Shown one piece after another: positions 23,395-34,624 of a DNA stretch of 34,624 bases (positions are counted from its first letter, which is position 1; every line of letters starts with the position of its first letter). A model generated the notes under the pieces. That model made no database searches. It worked only from the letters and a program-made list of their open reading frames with translations, and had not been told where the DNA came from. Position numbers and translations under genes: made by a program. This DNA comes from Desulfotomaculaceae bacterium. GTDB taxonomy: Bacteria > Bacillota > Desulfotomaculia > Desulfotomaculales > Pelotomaculaceae. Where the stretch lies: contig JAQVGZ010000019.1 in assembly GCA_028696455.1 (NCBI GenBank), positions 1 through 34,624 on the forward strand, read 5' to 3'.

Positions 23395-23426
23395 AAAAAA
23401 CCGCATCACCATTATTTCGGTAGCGG
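23395..23426 (-). terminator. Hairpin with T run just upstream of cdaA
   Basis: On the minus strand CCGCTACC and GGTGATGCGG form an imperfect stem (CCGC/GCGG and ACC/GGT with a small internal loop) followed by TTTTTT. It is a second stop after cimA or an attenuator in the cdaA leader. Confidence 0.6.
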
Positions 23427-23479
23427 AAGTCTGTTTCCTGCTATAAACACTTACGTTTAGAGAACAATTACCGGCGCCG

Positions 23480-23508
23480 AAAAAAACTCCGGCGTCACTC
23501 GGCCGGAG
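23480..23508 (-). terminator. Terminator of the branched-chain amino acid operon, overlapping the cimA stop
   Basis: On the minus strand CTCCGGC (23508-23502) pairs with GCCGGAG (23493-23487) and is followed by seven T (23486-23480). The cimA stop codon TGA (23497-23495) is in the loop. Confidence 0.85.
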
Positions 23509-25096
23509 AATCATTTTCTGTATCATGAGTAATTTGCCCACCTTCCAGCAAACCATAAGCAATACTGTCCACCAGTGCTTGCCAGCTTGCCTCAATAATG
23601 TTCTGGGATACGCCCACTGTGCCCCAGGAGCGCAGGCCGTTGCTGGTTTCAATGTGGACCCGTACTGTAGCTCCGGTTCCATCCTTTTCATCCAGTACCC
23701 GCACTTTGTAGTCAGTAAGATGCATAGACTTAATCCCGGGATAAAATACTTCAAGAGCTTTGCGTAAGGCATTATCAAGTGCGTTTACTGGACCGTTGCC
23801 CTCTGCAGCGGTGTGTACTACCCTCTCGCCAACCCGCATCTTAATGATTGCCTCGGAATATGCCTGATTATTCTCTCTTATTTCTGTTAATAAGCGCAGT
23901 GACTCCAGGGAAAAGGGCTCACTATACCCGTTAAAGGCCTTGCGCATCAAGATAATAAAGGATCCTTCGGCTCCCTCGAACTGGAAGCCCTGATTCTCCA
24001 GCTGCTTGATCTCTTCTAAAATAAGTTTGCCCTCGGGACTCTGCTGGTCGATCGAAAGATTGTGCTCTTTATACTTATATAGCATATTTGACATACCCGA
24101 AAGTTCGGAAATCAGCACCCTGCGGCCGTTTCCCACCAACTCCGGATCAATATGTTCATAAGTCTTATAGTCTTTAATCAGGGCGCTGACATGTACTCCA
24201 CCTTTATGGGCAAAAGCACTTGCCCCAACATAAGGCTGATGCGGATCGGGACTAACATTAGCCACCTCACTAACGAAATGTGACAACTCGGTCAGTCGGG
24301 TTAATTTTTCTCGGGGAATGGTTTCGATACCACACTTCAGGGTCAGGTTAGGTATAATAGAACAAAGGTTGGCATTGCCACACCTTTCCCCATAACCGTT
24401 AACTGTACCCTGCACATGTACAGCCCCAGCCTGGACCGCCATCAGGGAATTGGCCACTGCCATCTCGCCGTCATTATGGGCGTGTATCCCTAAGGGAACA
24501 CTCAGGTTGCTTCTGGCAACCCGCACTATTTCCAAAATTTCCGCAGGCAAGCTGCCGCCGTTAGTATCGCAAAGAACAATAGTCTCAGCCCCGCCTGAAC
24601 CGGCAGCTTTGATAGTTTCCAGAGCATAGGCTGGATTGGCTTTATATCCGTCAAAAAAATGCTCGGCGTCATAAATTACTTCCAGGCCGCGGCTTTTTAA
24701 ATAGGCTACTGTTTCACGAATCATTGCCAGATTCTCTTCTAGTGTCGTCCTCAACGCCCGGGTAACATGAAAATCCCAGCTTTTACCAAATACAGTGGCC
24801 ACAGGAGCCTGAGATTCCAAAATGGCCTTGACACTAGCATCATTCTCCGTAGCCGTATAGGGACGGCGGGTCGAGCCAAAAGCGGCTATTTTAGCCTGCC
24901 TCATTTTAATTCCCTGGATCCGGTGAAAAAAATCAAAGTCCTTAGGATTTGAGCCAGGCCAACCTCCTTCAATATAATGAAATCCTATCTTATCTAGACG
25001 CTGGGCGATCTTAATTTTATCTTCACAAGAATAGGAAATCCCTTCCGACTGGGTACCATCGCGGAGCGTAGTATCATAAATTTGCACAGATTGCAT
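23495..25096 (-). CDS. cimA: (R)-citramalate synthase
   Basis: 533 residues, the length of the CimA group and longer than most LeuA. Motifs are [20 protein letters not shown] at the N terminus, [29 protein letters not shown], and [13 protein letters not shown]. The C-terminal regulatory domain carries [41 protein letters not shown] and AHKGGVHV are typical of citramalate synthases of the CimA type and not of LeuA. It condenses pyruvate and acetyl-CoA to citramalate, opening the threonine-independent route to 2-oxobutyrate and isoleucine. LeuCD and LeuB upstream can carry out the next two steps. The ATG at 25096 has GAGGTGA, 13 bases after the leuB stop. It is the last gene of the operon. Confidence 0.93.
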   Translation of the reverse strand: MQSVQIYDTTLRDGTQSEGISYSCEDKIKIAQRLDKIGFHYIEGGWPGSNPKDFDFFHRIQGIKMRQAKIAAFGSTRRPYTATENDASVKAILESQAPVATVFGKSWDFHVTRALRTTLEENLAMIRETVAYLKSRGLEVIYDAEHFFDGYKANPAYALETIKAAGSGGAETIVLCDTNGGSLPAEILEIVRVARSNLSVPLGIHAHNDGEMAVANSLMAVQAGAVHVQGTVNGYGERCGNANLCSIIPNLTLKCGIETIPREKLTRLTELSHFVSEVANVSPDPHQPYVGASAFAHKGGVHVSALIKDYKTYEHIDPELVGNGRRVLISELSGMSNMLYKYKEHNLSIDQQSPEGKLILEEIKQLENQGFQFEGAEGSFIILMRKAFNGYSEPFSLESLRLLTEIRENNQAYSEAIIKMRVGERVVHTAAEGNGPVNALDNALRKALEVFYPGIKSMHLTDYKVRVLDEKDGTGATVRVHIETSNGLRSWGTVGVSQNIIEASWQALVDSIAYGLLEGGQITHDTENDSPAE

Positions 25097-25109
25097 TATG
25101 TCACCTCAT

Positions 25110-26189
25110 TTACACTCCGGATTCAATCTGCTCAATTATACGGTCCCCCATCTGAATAGTGTTAACCAGTTGTTTCCCCTCTTCCATCAGGTCAGCGGTC
25201 CGGAAGCCTAAATCCAACACTTTAGTGATCGCACGCTCAATGCAGTCCGCTTCCTCCATCAGATCCAGGGAGAAACGCAGGAGCATTGCTGCGGACATAA
25301 TGGTGGCAATAGGGTTGGCGCGCTGCATGCCGGTGTATTTTGGGGCGGAGCCATGGCTGGGCTCATAAAGTCCGATGTCGCCGCCGATACTGGCTGATGC
25401 CAGCATCCCCAGGGAACCTGTGAGCATAGAGGCCTGGTCGCTTAAGATATCTCCAAACATGTTCTCTGTGACCAGCACATCAAACTGACGAGGGTTTTTA
25501 ACCAGTTGCATCGCGCAGTTGTCCACATAATAATGATCCAGTTCCACATCAGGGTATTCCTTCCCAATGGCTGTGACCACTTCACGCCAGTAGCGGGAGC
25601 TCTCCAAAACGTTGGCTTTATCTACAGAGGTTACCTTGCCCCGCCGCTTTCTTGCCAACTGAAAGGCCATACGGGCTATGCGCTCGATCTCCGGAGTAGT
25701 ATACTCAAGAGTGTCTATTACTCTGATAACACCACCTTCAATGGGCTCCCGGTGCTTTTTGCCAAAATATAGCCCCCCGGTCAGTTCCCTGACCACCATA
25801 ATATCCAGTCCGGAAACAACTTCCGGTTTTAAGGTAGAGGCATTGATCAGCGCCGGGAATACTTTTGCCGGGCGCAGGTTGGCGTAAAGTCCCATCTCTT
25901 TACGCAAAGGTAAGAGCGCCCCGACCTCCGGGCGCAGGTGGGAGGGCAATTCGTCCCACTTAGGACCACCTACAGCACCTAGAAGAATAGCATCACTGCT
26001 ATGACACAAGTCCAGTGTTTCTTGTGGCAGTGGGTGGCCAACTGCATCATAAGCCACCCCGCCAATCAGGCCCTCTTTAAACTGGAATTCGTGCCCGAAA
26101 CGCCGGGCTACCGCTTCCAGCACGCGAACCGCCTGAACGGTAATTTCAGGTCCGATCCCGTCGCCAGGCAAAACAGCTATTTTGTACAC
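25110..26189 (-). CDS. leuB: 3-isopropylmalate dehydrogenase
   Basis: 359 residues, normal length. Motifs are [10 protein letters not shown] at residues 7-16, the substrate arginines in [45 protein letters not shown] with the catalytic Lys, [13 protein letters not shown] with the metal-binding Asp residues, and the NAD loop [13 protein letters not shown]. It oxidises and decarboxylates 3-isopropylmalate using NAD, and probably also 3-methylmalate from the citramalate branch. The GTG start at 26189 overlaps the 3' end of leuD by 13 bases, with AAAGGATG as ribosome-binding site. Confidence 0.96.
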   Translation of the reverse strand: MYKIAVLPGDGIGPEITVQAVRVLEAVARRFGHEFQFKEGLIGGVAYDAVGHPLPQETLDLCHSSDAILLGAVGGPKWDELPSHLRPEVGALLPLRKEMGLYANLRPAKVFPALINASTLKPEVVSGLDIMVVRELTGGLYFGKKHREPIEGGVIRVIDTLEYTTPEIERIARMAFQLARKRRGKVTSVDKANVLESSRYWREVVTAIGKEYPDVELDHYYVDNCAMQLVKNPRQFDVLVTENMFGDILSDQASMLTGSLGMLASASIGGDIGLYEPSHGSAPKYTGMQRANPIATIMSAAMLLRFSLDLMEEADCIERAITKVLDLGFRTADLMEEGKQLVNTIQMGDRIIEQIESGV

Positions 26190-26683
26190 GTTTTGTTCAT
26201 CCTTTCCGCTACGTAATTAATCAGGCCGCCTGCTGCAATGATCTGTTGCATAAAGAATGGTACCGGAGTAGCCTGGTAAGTTTTGCCTGTTGTCTTGTTA
26301 GTAATAATCCCCGTTCCGGCATCAACTGTCACCTCGTCGCCCTCGTTAATCTCTTCAGCAGCTTCAGGCGCCTCAAAAATAGGCAGGCCGATATTAAAGG
26401 CGTTACGGTAAAAAATCCGGGCAAAAGTCTTGGCAATAACACATGAGATGCCAGCGGCTTTGATGGCGATAGGTGCGTGCTCCCGGGAACTGCCGCAGCC
26501 AAAATTTTTGCCCGCAACAATAATTTCACCGGGTTTAACCTTTTCAGGAAACGCCGGATCAGCATCCTCCATGCAGTGTTTGGCCAGTTCAACCGGGTCA
26601 GACGTATTTAAATACCTGGCGGGGATAATAGCGTCGGTATCAACGTCTGAACCAAATTTCCAGATACTACCTTGAATTTTCAC
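26177..26683 (-). CDS. leuD: 3-isopropylmalate dehydratase, small subunit
   Basis: 168 residues, the short LeuD form found in Clostridia and archaea. Motifs are [17 protein letters not shown] near the N terminus and [20 protein letters not shown], the swivelling-domain loop that contributes to the aconitase-type active site with LeuC. The GTG start at 26683 directly abuts the leuC stop (26684-26686), and the GGGGAGGTGGAG at the end of leuC is its ribosome-binding site, so the two subunits are translationally coupled. Confidence 0.95.
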   Translation of the reverse strand: MKIQGSIWKFGSDVDTDAIIPARYLNTSDPVELAKHCMEDADPAFPEKVKPGEIIVAGKNFGCGSSREHAPIAIKAAGISCVIAKTFARIFYRNAFNIGLPIFEAPEAAEEINEGDEVTVDAGTGIITNKTTGKTYQATPVPFFMQQIIAAGGLINYVAERMNKTCTK

Positions 26684-27946
26684 CTACTCCACCTCCCCGG
26701 GACCGGCGATGCGGCCTAAAATCGCTGAAGCAGCAGCCACAGCAGGATTGGAAAGGTAAACCTCACTCTCCGGGTGTCCCATTCGGCCTACAAAATTACG
26801 GTTTGTGGTAGCGATGGCGCGCTCCCCTTTGGCCAGGATACCCATATGACCGCCCAGGCAGGGTCCGCAGGTGGGAGTGCTCACAGCCCCGCCGGCCTCA
26901 ACAAATATTTCAATCAATCCTTCCCGCAACGCCTGTAAATAGATTTCCTGAGTGCCGGGGAAGATTACCATTCTTACGTTTTTGTGCACTTTCCGGCCCT
27001 GTAGCAATTTTGCCGCCAGCCGCAGGTCCTCGATCCGCCCGTTGGTGCATGAGCCAATAACTACCTGATCAATTTCTACATTGCCCGCCTCACTCACCGG
27101 CCTGCTGTTCTCCGGCAGGTGCGGAAACGCTACCTGAGGTTCGATTTGGGTGACATCATACTGGCAAATCTGACTGTACTTTGCATCCGGATCACTTTGA
27201 TAAAACTGATACGGGCGCCTGCAGCGGCCTTCCACATAAGCCCTGGTAATATGATCGGGGGCAATAATACCGTTCTTGCCGCCGGCCTCAATGGCCATAT
27301 TGCACATAGTCAGACGACCGTCCATGGACAGGTTTTCTATCGCTCGGCCGGTGAACTCCATCGCCTGGTAGAGTGCCCCGTCGACTCCTATATCCCCGAT
27401 GGTGTACAGAATTAAATCTTTGCCGCCAACCCAAGGCTGCAGCTCGCCGGCAAATTCAAATTTTATCGATTCCGGCACCTTCAACCAGGTTTCCCCAAGC
27501 GCCATGGCGGCAGCCAGGTCGGTACTGCCAACGCCGGTGGAAAACGCTCCCAACGCCCCGTAAGTACAAGTATGCGAATCCGCCCCGATGACCAGATCGC
27601 CAGGCCCTACCAGGCCTTGCTCGGGCAGGAGGCAGTGCTCAATACCCATTCGCCCGATTTCGAAATAGTTGGTCAGACCATGCTTTTGGGAAAATTTCTT
27701 CAGTAGCATAGCCTGTTCAGCTGACTTAATATCTTTATTTGGCGTGAAGTGATCAGGAACCAGGGTCACACGTTCTCGGTCAAATACCTCAGGCACTCCG
27801 ATTTTTTCAAACTCCTGGATGGCTACCGGCGCCGTAATATCGTTTCCCAGCACAAAATCTACCCGGGCATTAATTAATTCGCCGGGTACAACTTGCTCTT
27901 TACCCGCATGTGCTGCCAGGATTTTTTCCGTTATGGTCATCGGCAC
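26684..27946 (-). CDS. leuC: 3-isopropylmalate dehydratase, large subunit
   Basis: 420 residues, the shorter bacterial/archaeal LeuC type. The [4Fe-4S] cysteines are in [13 protein letters not shown] and in [14 protein letters not shown]. Other aconitase-family motifs are [20 protein letters not shown] and [20 protein letters not shown]. It isomerises 2- and 3-isopropylmalate together with LeuD, and probably citramalate to 3-methylmalate. The oxygen-sensitive cluster fits an anaerobe. The start is GTG at 27946 with GGGGTGA upstream. An ATG two codons later is an alternative. It follows leuA1 by 41 bases. Confidence 0.96.
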   Translation of the reverse strand: MPMTITEKILAAHAGKEQVVPGELINARVDFVLGNDITAPVAIQEFEKIGVPEVFDRERVTLVPDHFTPNKDIKSAEQAMLLKKFSQKHGLTNYFEIGRMGIEHCLLPEQGLVGPGDLVIGADSHTCTYGALGAFSTGVGSTDLAAAMALGETWLKVPESIKFEFAGELQPWVGGKDLILYTIGDIGVDGALYQAMEFTGRAIENLSMDGRLTMCNMAIEAGGKNGIIAPDHITRAYVEGRCRRPYQFYQSDPDAKYSQICQYDVTQIEPQVAFPHLPENSRPVSEAGNVEIDQVVIGSCTNGRIEDLRLAAKLLQGRKVHKNVRMVIFPGTQEIYLQALREGLIEIFVEAGGAVSTPTCGPCLGGHMGILAKGERAIATTNRNFVGRMGHPESEVYLSNPAVAAASAILGRIAGPGEVE

Positions 27947-27987
27947 TTATTCTCACCCCGTTTGCATTAATTTCTACGTTATTAGCT

Positions 27988-29523
27988 TTATTTCGCTATA
28001 TCTTCAACCAGCCGGTTCTCCCAAACCAGTTTATTTACAGCACTGACATAGGCTTTGGCACTGGCGTCAAGAATATCCGTACTGATTCCGCGGCCCATGT
28101 AAGTTTTCCTTCCGTCTATAGTTATCCGCAGGGTTACATCGCCCAAAGCATCTTTTCCAGCTGTAACTGCGTTTATCCCCCAGGTAGCTAAAGTGCAATT
28201 TAGCCCGGTGATTTTATCTATCGCCCTGCAAATTGCGTCTACGGGGCCATTACCGCAGGCAGCCTCCTCTATCAACTGCCCATTCCGCTTCAAGCCTATA
28301 GTTGCTGTTGGCACAATTGTAGTACCACTAGAAATATGCAGGTATTCAAGCGCATAAGTATGAGGTATACGGCGGATTTCCTCATCGATTATGACCTCTA
28401 AGTCATCATCAGTTATTTCTTTTTTCTTGTCTGCCAACTTTTTAAAAACAATAAAAGCACTGTTTAACTCATCTGCTGAAAGGTTATAGCCCAGTCCCTC
28501 TAAACGCTGGCGGAAGGCGTGACGTCCTGATAGCTTCCCAAGGACCAAATTGCTCTTGCTTATCCCAACCATGGCCGGGTTCATAATCTCATAGGTGGTG
28601 CGCTCCTTAATGATCCCGTCCTGGTGAATGCCTGACTCGTGGGCAAAGGCATTTTTACCCACTACTGCTTTATTGGCCTGCACTTTCATACCGGTGAGAG
28701 AGCTTACCAGCCTGCTAGAACGATAAATCTCCTCAGTATTGACGTTGGTAAAATAGTCGAAGTAGTCCTTCCGGGTTCGGAGGGTCATCACCACTTCCTC
28801 CAGGGCCGCATTGCCGGCCCGTTCCCCGATCCCGTTGATAGTGCCTTCCACCTGCCGGGCGCCATTTATCACCGCTGCAAGGGAGTTGGCAACAGCCAGG
28901 CCAAGATCATTATGGCAGTGTATGCTAACGATTACTTTTTCTATTCCTGCCACCTTTGAGCATATGGTCTGAATAAACCTGCCCCATTCGTCCGGAACAG
29001 CGTAACCCACGGTATCGGGAATGTTCACGACCGTGGCGCCAGCCGCAATCGCTGCCTCTAAAACCTGACATAAAAATTCCAAGTCAGAGCGGGAGGCGTC
29101 CATAGCAGAAAATTCCACGTCAGCAGTATAGGATTTGGCACGCTTAACAGCAGCCACGGCTGCCTCGAGCACCTGCTCCCTGGTAAGCCGTAACTGGTGC
29201 TTTAAATGAATATCCGAAGTAGAAATAAAAGTGTGAATACGCGCCTGATCTGAAAAGCGCACCGCCTCCCAGGCCCGGTCAATATCCTCAAAATTGGTTC
29301 TGGCCAACCCAGCCACGGTTACTCCCTTGACCTCCCGGGCTATCGCACTAACTGCTTCAAAATCACCAGGTGAAGCAATAGGAAATCCAGCCTCAATGAT
29401 GTCTACTTTTAGTTTGGCCAGTTGTCGGGCAATCTGAATCTTTTCACTCACGTTCAGGCTGGCGCCTGGTGACTGCTCTCCATCTCTTAAAGTAGTATCA
29501 AAAAGATAGACTCGCTGGCTCAT
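27988..29523 (-). CDS. leuA: 2-isopropylmalate synthase (operon copy)
   Basis: 511 residues. The canonical LeuA set is present: [17 protein letters not shown] at residues 8-24, [43 protein letters not shown] and [15 protein letters not shown]. The C-terminal leucine-binding domain (about 385-500) contains [20 protein letters not shown]. It makes 2-isopropylmalate, the first leucine-specific step. Both catalytic and regulatory parts look intact. The ATG at 29523 has GGAGG 8 bases upstream, 13 bases after the ilvB1 stop. It differs from leuA2 (9661-11160) at the SGRHA loop, where this copy has the usual GKLSGRHA. Confidence 0.95.
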   Translation of the reverse strand: MSQRVYLFDTTLRDGEQSPGASLNVSEKIQIARQLAKLKVDIIEAGFPIASPGDFEAVSAIAREVKGVTVAGLARTNFEDIDRAWEAVRFSDQARIHTFISTSDIHLKHQLRLTREQVLEAAVAAVKRAKSYTADVEFSAMDASRSDLEFLCQVLEAAIAAGATVVNIPDTVGYAVPDEWGRFIQTICSKVAGIEKVIVSIHCHNDLGLAVANSLAAVINGARQVEGTINGIGERAGNAALEEVVMTLRTRKDYFDYFTNVNTEEIYRSSRLVSSLTGMKVQANKAVVGKNAFAHESGIHQDGIIKERTTYEIMNPAMVGISKSNLVLGKLSGRHAFRQRLEGLGYNLSADELNSAFIVFKKLADKKKEITDDDLEVIIDEEIRRIPHTYALEYLHISSGTTIVPTATIGLKRNGQLIEEAACGNGPVDAICRAIDKITGLNCTLATWGINAVTAGKDALGDVTLRITIDGRKTYMGRGISTDILDASAKAYVSAVNKLVWENRLVEDIAK

Positions 29524-29536
29524 GTTTCCTCCAAAA

Positions 29537-31198
29537 TTAATCTATAGCTTCGTTGATATTTGATCCTGCCAAAACCATTGGCAGTACATTTTCTTCGCCA
29601 CTGACCAGGCAATTTACCATCACCGGCCCTTCAGCGAGCATTATTTCCGGTAGTTGGTCTACCAGTTGCTCAGGTGTTTCAATTATGTAACCAGCCATTC
29701 CGTATACTTTTCCAAGGGCAGCGAAATCAAGATCAAAATGAAAATCTACAGCAATATGCCTTTTCTCGCAATAAAACTCCTGAAGCTGGCGAACCATACC
29801 CAGCTGCCTGTTATTTATAACAAATATTTTCAGTGGTAATTTCTGCTCCACAGCAGTAGCAAGCTCCTGTAAAGTCATCTGAATACTGCCGTCACCAGTG
29901 ATCAGAATTACTGGGCGACCTGGAGCTCCCATCTGCGCACCGATTGCCGCAGGCAAACCAAAGCCCATTGTGCCTAAACCGCCGGAGGTAATAAAGCTGT
30001 GGGGCTCATCAAATTTATAATACTGGGCCGCCCACATCTGGTGCTGCCCAACATCGGTAACAATAATAGCACTGCTACCAGCTGCTTCACATATCTTTTC
30101 GATAACAAGCTGGGGTTTTAAGGTACCTTCGTTAGAATAACTTAGCGGGTATTTTCTTTTCCATTCCTGAACCATCGCGACCCATTCAGAATTTTTCCTC
30201 TTCTTTATAACCTTTAAAATAGACTCCAGCACCAACTTTACATCGCCCACAATTGGCAGGAACGGACGAATGTTTTTACCAATTTCCGCCGGGTCTATAT
30301 CAATATGAATAACTTTAGCGTTTGGTGCAAATCCCTGAAGATTGGCCACAACACGATCATCAAAGCGGGCTCCCACGGCAATCAGACAGTCACACTCAGT
30401 AACAGCTAGGTTTGCATAGCGGGTGCCATGCAAACCTAACATGCCCAGGAAGAGGGGGTGATCACCAGGGAAACAGCCCAGGCCCATCAATGTATGTGTC
30501 ACAGGAGCTGAGATGGTTTCAGCAAGATTTCTCAATTCAGCAGCGGCATTGGATATCTTGACGCCCCCGCCAGCATAAATAACCGGCCGCTTAGAATCCA
30601 TGATTAATTTGCTGGCCTGACTCACCATTGCTGGATGTCCCTTATAAGTAGGCTTGTAACCAGGCAATTGAACATTTCTAGGATAGGTAAATTTAACCTT
30701 AGCTTGCGCCACATCTTTGGGTAAATCTATTAATACAGGGCCAGGCCGGCCTGTTGAGGCAATATGGAAAGCCTTTTTAATTACCTGTGGCAATTGTTTT
30801 GGGTCTTTAATCAAATAGTTGTGCTTGGTTACGGGTATGGTGATGCCTGTAATGTCAACTTCTTGAAAAGCATCGGTACCGATCTGGCTAACTGGCACCT
30901 GGCCGGTAATTACGACTATTGGAATAGAATCCATATAGGCGTTAGCTATACCTGTTACCAGATTAGTGGCACCGGGACCGGAAGTGGCTATACATACACC
31001 GACTTTACCAGTAGCCCGGGCGTAACCGTCAGCAGCGTGAACAGCGCCCTGCTCGTGACGGACCAAGACGTGCTTGATTGTAGAATTATACAAGACATCA
31101 TAAACGGGGAGGATTGCGCCACCCGGGTACCCGAAAATCAGCTCAACATTTTCCTGTTCCAGACAGTGGACCAAAGCCTCAGCAACAGTAATCTCCAA
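29537..31198 (-). CDS. ilvB: Acetolactate synthase, catalytic subunit (copy 1)
   Basis: 553 residues from TTG at 31198. A ThDP enzyme that joins two pyruvates (or pyruvate and 2-oxobutyrate) for valine/leucine/isoleucine. Motifs are [31 protein letters not shown] with the catalytic Glu, the FAD-site region VGARFDDRV, and the ThDP/Mg loop [18 protein letters not shown] followed by [15 protein letters not shown]. The last motif usually reads [13 protein letters not shown]. The Trp linked to herbicide sensitivity is Leu here. The start was placed at TTG because GGGGGGAG (31204-31212) lies 5 bases upstream. A perfect 8-bp hairpin (31220-31239) sits just before that site. It follows ilvC after 172 bases, a larger gap than elsewhere in the operon. 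Confidence 0.92.
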   Translation of the reverse strand: MEITVAEALVHCLEQENVELIFGYPGGAILPVYDVLYNSTIKHVLVRHEQGAVHAADGYARATGKVGVCIATSGPGATNLVTGIANAYMDSIPIVVITGQVPVSQIGTDAFQEVDITGITIPVTKHNYLIKDPKQLPQVIKKAFHIASTGRPGPVLIDLPKDVAQAKVKFTYPRNVQLPGYKPTYKGHPAMVSQASKLIMDSKRPVIYAGGGVKISNAAAELRNLAETISAPVTHTLMGLGCFPGDHPLFLGMLGLHGTRYANLAVTECDCLIAVGARFDDRVVANLQGFAPNAKVIHIDIDPAEIGKNIRPFLPIVGDVKLVLESILKVIKKRKNSEWVAMVQEWKRKYPLSYSNEGTLKPQLVIEKICEAAGSSAIIVTDVGQHQMWAAQYYKFDEPHSFITSGGLGTMGFGLPAAIGAQMGAPGRPVILITGDGSIQMTLQELATAVEQKLPLKIFVINNRQLGMVRQLQEFYCEKRHIAVDFHFDLDFAALGKVYGMAGYIIETPEQLVDQLPEIMLAEGPVMVNCLVSGEENVLPMVLAGSNINEAID

Positions 31199-31219
31199 GC
31201 ACACTCCCCCCAAATCCCA

Positions 31220-31239
31220 GTCATCAGATGCCTGATGAC
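31220..31239. promoter_or_regulatory. Perfect hairpin directly upstream of the ilvB1 ribosome-binding site
   Basis: GTCATCAG (31220-31227), ATGC loop and CTGATGAC (31232-31239). It ends 7 bases before the Shine-Dalgarno sequence of ilvB1 and has no T run, so it is not a terminator. It may be an mRNA-processing or stability element separating ilvBNC from ilvB1-leu, or an operator. Confidence 0.5.
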
Positions 31240-31370
31240 ATTATCTTCTTTTAATAAGTACCTGTCATATTAATATTTATTAACTAAGACTACTTTACCT
31301 TAGCTTAGCAGGTTTTTTCTAATGCCAAAACAATAAAAGTTAAATTTGGCTGGGCTCGATAACAGCATCC

Positions 31371-32886
<1,516 letters not shown>

Positions 32887-32958
32887 GACAAAAACCTCCC
32901 AATTTAGCCGTGGGTGGTTAGACTTCAGCCTCCGGCAAAAAATAGTACATAACTACTC

Positions 32959-34617
32959 TTACCCAAGCATATTATTTAAAGACTCGCCAGGGGGGACCAT
33001 TGGCAGCACATTTTCTTCTCTTTCCACCATAAAATCAAGCATTACCGGCTTGCTGGAGCGAATCGCCTGTTCCAATGCTGGGGTCACTTCAGACCGCTTG
33101 GTTACCCTGATTCCCTCGGCGCCAAATGCTTCAGCCAACTTGACGAAATCAGGATTAAGCAGCTCAGTCTGAGAATACCGTCTCTTGTAAAATAACTCCT
33201 GCCACTGTCTGACCATTCCTAAGTAGCCATTATCCATGATCGCTACATTGATGGGAAGTTCGTAATTAACTGCCGTGCACAGTTCCTGAATGTTCATTTG
33301 AATACTGCCGTCCCCGGCAATATCAAACACTGTTTCATCAGGGCAACCCACTTGAACGCCTATAGCTGCGGGCATACCATAGCCCATTGTCCCCAATCCA
33401 CCAGATGATATGAAAGAACGTGGTTTGGTGAAAGTATAATACTGGGCAGTCCACATCTGGTGCTGTCCCACTTCGGTGGTAATTCGTGCATTACCTCCGG
33501 TAGAGTGGTAAATTTCCTGGATCACTGACTGGGGCTTCAGCTTACCTCTATCACAATAACTAACAGGATACTCCTTTTTCCACGTCATTATTTTTTCGCG
33601 CCAGGCTTCACCAATCCTGGGCTGCAATATATTTATTAGCTGTTTTAATACTTTTTTTACATCTCCAATAATCGGTATGTCTGCCCAAATATTTTTTCCC
33701 AACTCTGCTGGATCTATGTCAATATGAATTACCCGGGCCTCAGGCGCAAAGGTTTCCAGGTTACCGGTGACACGGTCATCAAAACGCGCCCCTATGGCAA
33801 TCAGGAGATCGCAGTTGCAAACAGCAAAGTTCGCGTACTTGGTGCCATGCATCCCGAGCATACCAAGTGATAGAGGATGATCGCCCGGAAAGCCCCCCAA
33901 TCCCATCAAGGTAGTAGCCACTGGCGCTACTATTAACTCTGCCAAACGGAGCAGTTCCGCATGGGCGTCGGATATAACTACCCCGCCGCCAGCATAGATT
34001 AACGGCCGTTCCGATTTGGCAATTGCCCTGGCTGCCTCCATTATCTGATGTGGATCGGCCTCTCCTATGGGCTGATAGCCCGGCAAATTTATTGCTTCCG
34101 GCACTACATACTCGTCAATACTGGCAGAGACATCCTTCGGTATATCGATCAGAACCGGTCCTGGCCTGCCGGTGGTGGCAATATAAAATGCCTCTTTAAC
34201 AATGCCGGCCAGTTCAGATAGATCTCTAACCAGGTAGCTATGCTTGGTGATCGGGAGAGTGATCCCTACGATATCCGCTTCCTGAAAAGAATCTTTTCCG
34301 AGTAGATTTTGGGGAACCTGCCCGGTAATGGCCACCAGGGGCACTGAATCCATGTAGGCGTTAGCAATACCAGTCACCAGATTAGTTGCGCCAGGGCCAG
34401 AGGTTGCGAGACAAACACCAGGCTTCCCGGTAGCGCGGGCGTAGCCGTCAGCCGCATGGGCTGCCCCCTGCTCGTGCCTGCAAAGGATATGACGAATTTC
34501 AGCAGAATATAGGGCATCATAAATCGGCAATACCTGACCTACGGGGTAGCCGAAAATAGTGTCCACTGCTTCCGCCTCTAAACTTTTTATTAAGATTTCC
34601 GCCCCGGATAGCTTCAC
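32959..34617 (-). CDS. ilvB: Acetolactate synthase, catalytic subunit (copy 2)
   Basis: 552 residues, complete from GTG at 34617. Only seven bases upstream are visible, so its ribosome-binding site and promoter are outside. Motifs are [20 protein letters not shown] with catalytic Glu49, [29 protein letters not shown] and [20 protein letters not shown] (the usual Trp kept). The N-terminal loop reads [12 protein letters not shown] in place of the nearly universal GYPGGAVLPIYD. It precedes ilvN by 72 bases and is probably the main ALS partner of that subunit. The first seven bases at the window edge hold no feature. Confidence 0.94.
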   Translation of the reverse strand: MKLSGAEILIKSLEAEAVDTIFGYPVGQVLPIYDALYSAEIRHILCRHEQGAAHAADGYARATGKPGVCLATSGPGATNLVTGIANAYMDSVPLVAITGQVPQNLLGKDSFQEADIVGITLPITKHSYLVRDLSELAGIVKEAFYIATTGRPGPVLIDIPKDVSASIDEYVVPEAINLPGYQPIGEADPHQIMEAARAIAKSERPLIYAGGGVVISDAHAELLRLAELIVAPVATTLMGLGGFPGDHPLSLGMLGMHGTKYANFAVCNCDLLIAIGARFDDRVTGNLETFAPEARVIHIDIDPAELGKNIWADIPIIGDVKKVLKQLINILQPRIGEAWREKIMTWKKEYPVSYCDRGKLKPQSVIQEIYHSTGGNARITTEVGQHQMWTAQYYTFTKPRSFISSGGLGTMGYGMPAAIGVQVGCPDETVFDIAGDGSIQMNIQELCTAVNYELPINVAIMDNGYLGMVRQWQELFYKRRYSQTELLNPDFVKLAEAFGAEGIRVTKRSEVTPALEQAIRSSKPVMLDFMVEREENVLPMVPPGESLNNMLG

Positions 34618-34624
34618 ACCGCAC

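Overview
The window comes from an endospore-forming, Gram-positive, low-to-moderate GC bacterium of the Clostridia. A Peptococcaceae/Desulfotomaculum-Pelotomaculum type is my best guess. The support is a Coat_F spore coat protein, SLH-domain S-layer protein, T-box leader, glmS ribozyme, cdaA-cdaR-glmM cluster, strong Shine-Dalgarno sequences, many GTG/TTG starts and Firmicute-type intrinsic terminators. The genus is inference.

Left part (1-8 kb) is a plastic region. It holds the 3' end of a GTP-dependent PEP carboxykinase gene, a truncated histidine kinase, a small frameshifted ORF, a cotF-type gene, an MBL-fold hydrolase, uvsE, a frameshifted nitroreductase remnant, an operon of ECF sigma factor, anti-sigma/RseB-like protein and lipoprotein, and a decayed second copy of the uvsE 3' end. 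Middle part (8-17 kb): a secreted subtilase; a second leuA with its own promoter and T-box leader; a second, mosaic-identical copy of the lipoprotein gene behind a secreted beta-propeller protein; tRNA-Glu(CTC); and an SLH/Ig-like surface protein.

Right part (17.8-34.6 kb) is two adjacent minus-strand operons. The upstream one is a branched-chain amino acid operon, ilvB2-ilvN-ilvC-ilvB1-leuA1-leuC-leuD-leuB-cimA, which covers valine and leucine and the citramalate route to isoleucine. It ends at an intrinsic terminator that overlaps the cimA stop. The downstream one is cdaA-cdaR-glmM followed by a complete-looking glmS ribozyme. However, glmS is absent. The ribozyme is followed by a left-handed beta-helix protein resembling the GlmU acetyltransferase domain and by a NagB-type glucosamine-6-phosphate deaminase.

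The main discovery candidate is this last locus. A glmS ribozyme destroys its mRNA when GlcN6P is abundant, which makes sense for an enzyme that makes GlcN6P and not for one that degrades it. The arrangement suggests that NagB runs in the aminating direction (Fru6P + NH3 to GlcN6P) in place of GlmS, next to GlmM and a dedicated acetyltransferase, in one operon with the c-di-AMP cyclase and its regulator. The main alternative is an orphan ribozyme left after loss of glmS.
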